DNA of 64,000 nucleotides from Polychytrium aggregatum (taxonomy: Eukaryota; Chytridiomycota; Chytridiomycetes; Polychytriales). The notes under the pieces were generated by a model. It made no database searches and was not told where the DNA came from. It worked only from the letters and a program-made list of their open reading frames with translations. This document shows, one piece after another, positions 56,112 to 64,000 of the stretch (position 1 is the first letter of the stretch; the number at the start of each line of letters is the position of its first letter). The DNA is taken from NCBI RefSeq assembly GCF_025602895.1, contig NW_026516280.1, positions 1-64,000 of the forward strand. Reading direction: 5' to 3'. Made by a program: the position numbers and the translations under genes.

Positions 56112-56553
56112 TAGAGTTGCAGCGGCCGCATGGGCCAGTGGTGCTGGCGGCGGGTCCATTACAGCGCATCGAATAGGCAATCAGACACCATTTCCCTGGG
56201 ACAAACCACTCTGCACATGGATCAAATCGCACTCGGCCAACAACGGCCAAGGCCACATCATCTCATAGAGTCAGTCCAAGACTTGCAATACCGCTGCGGT
56301 CATGTCGGTCTGGGTGGTTTTCGCCTTTGCTCCGCGCCTCATGGCCCACGCCACCGCGGCTGGTGTCGCACCAGCCCACTCGCGGCTGTTTTGGTCACCT
56401 GCCTTTGCGCTCTTGCCATGCCCAAGACCTGCATCCTCCGCCCACACCTCTGCCCTGTTTCGTCGTCCATCCCGCTCTCTCCAGCCCCCATCGGCACCGT
56501 CTCATATCCCTCCCCCTCATTTCTCACCATCACACTCCCTCCAGCGATCTGCC
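56112..56553. other. Intergenic region
   Basis: Upstream region of the secreted protein gene at 56554. No other feature is recognised. Confidence 0.5.
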
Positions 56554-57501
56554 ATGAAACTGCAGGTGTCTCATCTCTGCCTGGCTCTGGCTAGCCTCGG
56601 TAAGACCATCGTTGCCGTCGTTGCCGTCGTTGCCGTCCTCACATTCGAGACTGACTAGAGCTCTGGTTTGAATAGCCGGCTCGGCCCTGGCTGACGCCGG
56701 ACCGGGACAGACTTGCGGCGGTCTTTTGATGACTCTCTGCAACAGCGACTTGACCTGCATCGTGGACAGCTACATGATCTCCGACAACACCGGCGTCTGT
56801 GTGGCCACCTCGAACGTGAGTCGCTCTGCTCGTCCTGTCGGTGCTGCTGCCGCTGATTCACAAGGGCTCCTGAGCACTCGCTGGGATCTGCGGTGGTGCC
56901 AGATCACCGAACAGCACCATGAGGAACGTGCAAGATGGAAAAACGGATGGGCCGAACGTGAAGCGTGTCCCTGGAACGTGGTATCCCCGATCGATTGCCT
57001 TCTCATCTGGCTGCGTATCTGTCTATTTGGTCGATATCTCGTCTCCGCGCTCTTCGTCACGCCAGGTCGTCGATGCCAACCAAGCCTGCGGCGGGAACTT
57101 TGTGTGCAACAATAGTTTGATGTGCGTCGTCGCTGATCCTGCCAACGCGACGGCCACCGTCTGCAAGCCCTATGTAAGATTTGCTATCGCCGATGGTTGG
57201 GTGTGTCGGAACCGATGCGGGTGCGATCCGGAGATACACTGACGCGGGCGCGGATTCCTCCCGAGCAGACCGAAATTGCTTTGGATGGAAGCCAGTGCGG
57301 ACCAACCATCAACAAGTACTGCAACCCGAAGACGGCACAGTGCATTGGCGGAACATGCAAGACAGGGTGCGTCGCGATCGAGCAGCGATGAGCACCGGGG
57401 CGACCCGATTGTCGGGAAGAGGGTGATGCAGCACGACACCGAGAATGTTCTTGGAGCAAGCGCCGCCGTGTCGACTAATCCGGATTTGCACCACCGGTTC
57501 C

Positions 57502-57535
<34 letters not shown>

Positions 57536-57705
57536 CGGCAGCCACCGTGACCACCGGTCCGTCCCAGACGGCCTCGACTTTGGCAACGGCAACACCGGCT
57601 GCTGCGTCGCCGACTTCCAAGAGCCCCGCCTTCCGTGTCGTGCCGGCCGCTGTCCAAATGATTGCCCTCGGCGGGATGGCTTGGATGCTCGGCACACTGG
57701 TCTGA
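56554..57705 (+). CDS. Secreted cysteine-rich protein with GPI-anchor-type C-terminus
   Basis: Five exons (56554-56599, 56676-56815, 57066-57173, 57269-57366, 57432-57705) join in frame and give 221 residues. The first 20 residues are a signal peptide (MKLQVSHLCLALASLAGSALA). Three similar cysteine modules follow, one per exon: QTCGGLLMTLCNSDLTC, QACGGNFVCNNSLMC and SQCGPTINKYCNPKTAQC. Exon 5 encodes a Ser/Thr-rich stretch including a 12-Ser run, then a hydrophobic end (MIALGGMAWMLGTLV), the pattern of a GPI-anchored surface protein. Repeated CG...C...C modules occur in fungal cell-wall or host-contact proteins, but I recognise no named family. The exon 5 acceptor decides between Ser and Gln readings of a CAG repeat. 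Confidence 0.75.
57506..57535 (+). repeat. (CAG)10 trinucleotide repeat in coding sequence
   Basis: About ten uninterrupted CAG units. In the frame I prefer they are read AGC and encode poly-Ser. Confidence 0.95.
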
Positions 57706-59002
57706 AACAGCGACTGGATGCTCAGAGATCGTTGCCTGGAGTCGCGGATCGCTGTTGTATGTCTCGTTTCGTGTGAATGTCAATATCTATGGTTTGTAGT
57801 TTGCTGTATGAGGTCCTGGTTTCCACCGTGAGTTGCGTCGATGCACGGAGGCGGCGTGTGGGATATCATTGGGGGAGGTCCTGAGGTCTATTGCGATGGC
57901 GATGAATGCACCACAAACACAAGACATGAGACATCAGACGCGAAACACCAAACAAGACACCAAACAAGACACCAACCCTGAAACACCAAACAAAACACCA
58001 AACGTGAGACACTGGCCTGTCTTCATTGGACGGATTCGCGGACTGTGCATGGCCCGACGCGCGCTGTGCCATACAGCGTCGCGCAACTGTGGGACAAGTG
58101 CAAGTGGATTGTCTGTTGGGCAATCCTGTGGTGGAGACATGTACTCTTCGCGGCACTGGCGTCGCTGAACGATATGCGTCATTCACATCATTGGAGGCGC
58201 CATTAGCATCATTGGAAGTGCCATTAGCATTAGCATTAGCATCATTAGCATCAGAATTATCGGCATTAGCATCAGCATCACTGGCAGCATCGTCGACAGC
58301 AGTGCTGGCGGGCCCGCGCCTGTCCCGGCCAACAACGAGGAGCACAGTCGCGTCGCCCCCGGTCTCGCTGCCGTCTCGTTGCCGTCTCGCTGCCGTCTCG
58401 TTGCTGTCTCGCTGTTCTATTTCAGGACCGCCTCGCCTTTGATCCTCCAAATGTCCTCTTTGCTCTCCATCGCCCTGCCCCTGCCTGTGTCGCTTCTTCT
58501 GCCCACCCCGGCGACTCGTCGATCCGACGACTGCCTCCATCTGCTCGCCTGGGCCGCATCGCCTCGATCACGCTGCTGCGTCTCTGTCGCCCCAGTCCCG
58601 GCCTCCAGGTCAGCTACGCCCACTGCGCTCGCCAGCAGCGTCTGCACCGTCTGCGTCAGCCCGTTGTATCCAACTGCATGTCTGCTTGCTTTCTGGCCTG
58701 CTTTCTGGCCTGCCTGGTCGGCGGCCTCGTTCTAACGCTTGCTCTCGATTCCGATTTGTTCTTGTTCCTGCTCTTGTCTTTGCTGCGATGCATCGACATC
58801 CGTCGGCTGCTGCATCTGGTGCCCATTACGTCTGTCAACCTCATCCTCAACTCCCTCTTTAACCGGTCACCGTCGTCGCCCACATTACGGCACTCTTCTC
58901 TCTCTCGACCATCGAACTTTCGCCTCGTCGCTCTCCGACCGGCACTTGCTATCCTTGATACACTCGGGCCTCCGTCTGCTCTCAGCGTACATCGTTCTTC
59001 CC
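57706..59002. other. Low-complexity intergenic region
   Basis: No gene is recognised. It holds an ACACCAAACAAG-type degenerate repeat (57925-58005), an ATTAGCATCATTAGCATT tract (58195-58285), GTCTCGCTGCCGTCTCGTTG repeats (58363-58415) and a pyrimidine-rich leader before 59003. Confidence 0.55.
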
Positions 59003-59959
59003 ATGGATTCCAGCGGCGATCCTTCGGCCGGCACCAACACCACCCTCGTCGTCGTCGTCGTCGTCGCTTCGTTGGTGACACTCTTCTTGAGCTTTGTCGG
59101 CTATCGATATGTGCGTGCAAAGTTCATCCCGAGTCCGGCTCGTCGTCCAAGCGATGACGCTCCCGAACGCTCGACCTCTCAGCGCAAACTCGTCAGCGTG
59201 CTCTTCCACTCCAGCAACTCTCCCACCGGCAGCACAACCTCGCCCGGCATCACCGCTACCTCGCCCAGCATGCACCCGGTCCTGCCCCAGTCCAGTTCGT
59301 CCATGCCTCTTCCTCCCATTCCCGAGTTTCTGGCCCAGCCTTCCTCGGACCAACGCAGCGACCGTAGCGACCGCAGCGACTATGAGACGGACAGCAAGCG
59401 GTCTCTCGACTATGTTCCAGGCAAAACAAGGGCCCGTGCCCTCTCCCATGTTTCGTCCGTCTCTTCCTTTGGCCACCAGGACTCGGAGAACGGCGTGATA
59501 TACTATCGTGTGCGGATTGCCCACAATGCGCAGCGGCCCGACGAGCTGACGCTTGTCCCTGGCGAGTCGGTGTCTGTCTGGAAGGTCTTTGAGGATGCCT
59601 GGTGCCACGGATACTCGATCGATTCAGAAAAGACCGGGTTCTTCCCGCTCTCGTGCATCCGCAATTCTCCAAAGCTGTACACCCACTCGTCGTCCAAGAG
59701 CTCTCGATCGATCGCCGGCAGCCGCGCGCCAACCCACTCTGACGACAGCTTCAAGCCCGACGGCAAGCCTCTGACTCCTCTGGCCTCTTCTCCGCTATCG
59801 CAAATAGTGTCCGTCAACAACTCCTTGAACAGAAATCGTCTCTCGAGCTCGAGTGCACTCAGCTTCGAATCCAGCAACGTCGCAACGATGCTCCGACCGC
59901 AGAAGCGCGACGCCAGCTTGAGCTATGTGCCTCCAGCTGTGCCTGAGGGCCAACCCTGA
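59003..59959 (+). CDS. Single-pass membrane protein with cytosolic SH3 domain
   Basis: Single exon, 318 residues. A short Ser/Gly/Asn-rich N-terminus is followed by one membrane segment (about residues 14-36, LVVVVVVASLVTLFLSFVGY) and a basic stop-transfer (RYVRAKF). There is no separate signal peptide. A disordered Ser/Pro linker includes a polyproline-like PLPPIPEF and SDRSDRSD. The SH3 domain lies at about residues 168-222: YRVRIAHNAQRPDELTLVPG, VFEDAWCHGYS and KTGFFPLSCI, with the conserved acidic RT loop, Trp and Pro. The tail is Ser-rich. Fungal proteins of this build act as membrane scaffolds or osmosensor-like adaptors; four-pass Sho1 is ruled out because only one membrane segment exists. 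Confidence 0.85.
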   Translation: MDSSGDPSAGTNTTLVVVVVVASLVTLFLSFVGYRYVRAKFIPSPARRPSDDAPERSTSQRKLVSVLFHSSNSPTGSTTSPGITATSPSMHPVLPQSSSSMPLPPIPEFLAQPSSDQRSDRSDRSDYETDSKRSLDYVPGKTRARALSHVSSVSSFGHQDSENGVIYYRVRIAHNAQRPDELTLVPGESVSVWKVFEDAWCHGYSIDSEKTGFFPLSCIRNSPKLYTHSSSKSSRSIAGSRAPTHSDDSFKPDGKPLTPLASSPLSQIVSVNNSLNRNRLSSSSALSFESSNVATMLRPQKRDASLSYVPPAVPEGQP

Positions 59960-60348
59960 GGCCGCAGCAGTGCATCCTCTGCATCATTCATATTCCCTAT
60001 CCCACCCCTCCACGAATGGCCAGAGCCTGTGGCCAACCGATGCTTGGTCCGTGCGCCCTGCCGTCGGCCGCCCGTCCGCCTGGTCGGGCATAATTTTGCA
60101 CTCACCCGTCTCTATTACTTTCCTCTGCCTTGTTTGAACCACTCCTTCGTCCCCAACTCTGCTCAACTCGACCCCCGCCGGTCGGCCATGTACCTTACTT
60201 GTCACTTTCACTGTCATCATGCTATGAATTTCAACTCGTGCTCCCCTCCTCCCAGCGCTGGCTGCCTGCATGCATGGATCGATGCGGACCCTTCTCCTTT
60301 GGTGCAGTGCGCGGCTCTTGCGACAGGATGGGACACCCGGATTCTGTA
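59960..60348. other. Intergenic region
   Basis: 3' region of the SH3 gene. At 60327-60345 a short GGGACACCCGG stretch resembles the left-end core of the Fanzor element. Otherwise nothing is seen. Confidence 0.5.
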
Positions 60349-60555
60349 CAGTTGTTCCAGGAAAATACTGGGGCAGTGTCATTTTTTCTCTGGCACCAGA
60401 GGCCTGAAGCCTGCTGAACTCCCGTAGACCCCCCCCCTCGTAGGCAAGCCGTGCGATTGATTCCGGTCTTCGTTGGCAATGGCTTTGCTTCCGTTGGTTT
60501 CGAGAGCACAATCTTGAATACACCCGGTCGATCTCCTGTGGCAATGATCGACGGA
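60349..60555 (-). mobile_element. Truncated right end of Fanzor element, subfamily II (diverged)
   Basis: Starts after TA (60347-60348) with CAGTTGTTCCAGGAAAATAC, a diverged right terminus. On the minus strand it keeps the tail and hairpin (60392-60411) and the codons for IIATGDRPGVFK. Homology ends near 60555. It is the most diverged of the three subfamily II copies. Confidence 0.8.
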
Positions 60556-61917
60556 CACGGTGCCTCGATACGGCAGGTTGGTGGATGCATTCGACTCCTT
60601 GGACCTCCCGAGTCACTTGGCCTCCATTATCCTTGGGTGCACTGTTCGGTTATGGTGGATGAGTGGTGCACCCAGGACCCAGAAAGAAACGGCGGCCCTG
60701 GCTCGGACAGCGTGTCCCGCTTCGCTTTGGGATCGGCGTAAACTCGGTCGTCACAAACTCGACTGTCATAAGCTCGGTCGTCATGAGCAATGCCGAGCGT
60801 GCCGGCTGCATTGTCGCTGTTCTGGGCCATGGTGCGTGCTTTGTGCCGACAGCTGCCGTGCTCCCACCGTCCTGCCGGCACTGTTGGCGATTTGGGCAGC
60901 AGCGAGGCAGCAGCGGGCATCCTTGCGCCTGGCAACCACATGTGCGGTGGCGGGGCGATGTTGATCAGCCAGGAGGCGACGGAAGCCCAGATGCGGTTGA
61001 CATTCGACACAATCCCCTGCTTCATCCAATCAAACTTGCGTAAACAATGATAGAGACCCAACGTCGCCGTGGATCCCATTATTGCTCTGTATGCAGTTGT
61101 GCTGCCGCTCGCTACAATGCCATTGAGCGCCGTTCGCTGCTTGCTGTTGGTCCTCACTCGTCCGCCCCTCTGATCTTGCGCTGCTCTGTGATTCGGGGGC
61201 CTACGCAAATAAACACAATAGATCACTTCGATCGACCAGCGTGCTGGGTGAATGTGGGCGAGGCTTTCTCTGCTCTGCTTTCCCATCCCCGCTCCGTCGT
61301 CGCATCCGGATTTTGCAGCCACAGGCCAGAGTCCATACCAGGACCAGCACTGGCTATCAGTATCGATCCTTGTTTCTCATCAGCCCGCGGCTCCCTCGGC
61401 CTGTCCTGTCGCCAATACCGTGAGCGAGTACTTTTCTGGTCACCATCAGGTTTGTGGGTGTCTCTTGCCGACGGAGGGTGGAGGCTGCACCGCCCAGGAC
61501 GGGCTTGGTGATGCGGCTGGAGCCTATGTTTACCATAGGCACCGTCGCTGTTGCCGCACCGAGGTTGTTGTTGTCCGTCGACAAACCACTGCGGCTGGGC
61601 CGCTGCCTCGCCCAGAGCTCGTTGGCTCAACCGAACGAATGAGTATTCAATGTACCGTCGCCTTACTCAACGGCCTGCCTTGATCTCCACCCTGCCCGGC
61701 TCCCTCCCATCCCCCGCCAGCACCCGCACTGGATAGCGAAGCGGTTTTGCCTCCCCCTCCCTGCCTCGCCTGCACTGTCCTCGACCAAGTACTTTGACAC
61801 CAAGCATCGCTCATCGGGCCTGTCCATATCCAACCTCGGTTCTCCGCGTGTCCGCACAGCAATTCTCGATCTGCGACTGCGATCCAAGTCGGCCCCACAT
61901 CCTGTCAGCTCAAAGCG
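60556..61917. other. Intergenic region of 1.4 kb upstream of the kinase gene
   Basis: No supported gene, repeat or RNA is seen. Open frames on both strands here lack domains and mostly mirror one another. Confidence 0.5.

Positions 61918-64000
<2,083 letters not shown>

Noticed and set aside
59003-59959. Sho1 osmosensor
   Set aside because: Sho1 has four membrane segments; this protein has one.

Overview
The window reads as nuclear DNA of an early-diverging fungus, probably a zoosporic chytrid-type lineage. The genes have many short GT-AG introns, the base composition is GC-rich, and the gene set is fungal: a FET3/FTR1 iron-uptake pair, a GT15 mannosyltransferase, Mzm1 and a SEA-complex WDR24. 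A Fanzor nuclease carried by a Tc1/mariner-type transposon also fits a chytrid. No rRNA or marker gene fixes the taxon, so this placement is inference. One tRNA (Gly-GCC) is present.

Layout. 0.2-5.7 kb: FTR1 (minus) and FET3 (plus) diverge from a shared 1.5-kb intergenic region. 6.9-14.5 kb: a many-exon coiled-coil protein resembling the ciliary transition-fibre protein FBF1. 14.8-17.3 kb: an MFSD5/molybdate-anion transporter. 18.0-22.8 kb: WDR24 (GATOR2/SEACAT). 23.3-25.6 kb: a GT15 glycosyltransferase. 26.2-27.8 kb: a 2-oxoglutarate/Fe(II) oxygenase. 28.4-29.2 kb: Mzm1. 29.8-37.9 kb: an immune-like block made of a TIR / NB-ARC / TPR receptor, a tRNA, a Sel1 fragment and a long leucine-rich-repeat protein. 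38.5-40.2 kb: nitronate monooxygenase with three GC-AG introns. 41.8-42.5 kb: a strongly codon-biased perilipin-like protein. 42.9-44.3 kb: a mitochondrial OsmC protein. 45.0-48.4 kb: an unrecognised 1053-residue protein. 49.6-52.1 kb: a myristoylation-type cyclic-nucleotide-binding protein. 52.6-56.1 kb: the Fanzor transposon. 56.6-57.7 kb: a GPI-type cysteine-rich secreted protein. 59.0-60.0 kb: a membrane SH3 protein. 61.9-64.0 kb: the first part of a CAMKL kinase.

The most notable system is the mobile one. A 3.5-kb element with TA target duplication and terminal inverted repeats carries a DD34E transposase and a Fanzor (eukaryotic TnpB-like RNA-guided nuclease). Both genes look damaged: the transposase lacks its first helix-turn-helix, and Fanzor has one in-frame TAG. 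Four smaller relatives lie in the same window. Three belong to a second Fanzor subfamily and keep the nuclease C-terminus plus a roughly 125-nt tail with a conserved hairpin next to the right end, the position expected for the guide-scaffold RNA. The second system worth attention is the TIR-NB-ARC-TPR receptor, an architecture unusual for fungi.
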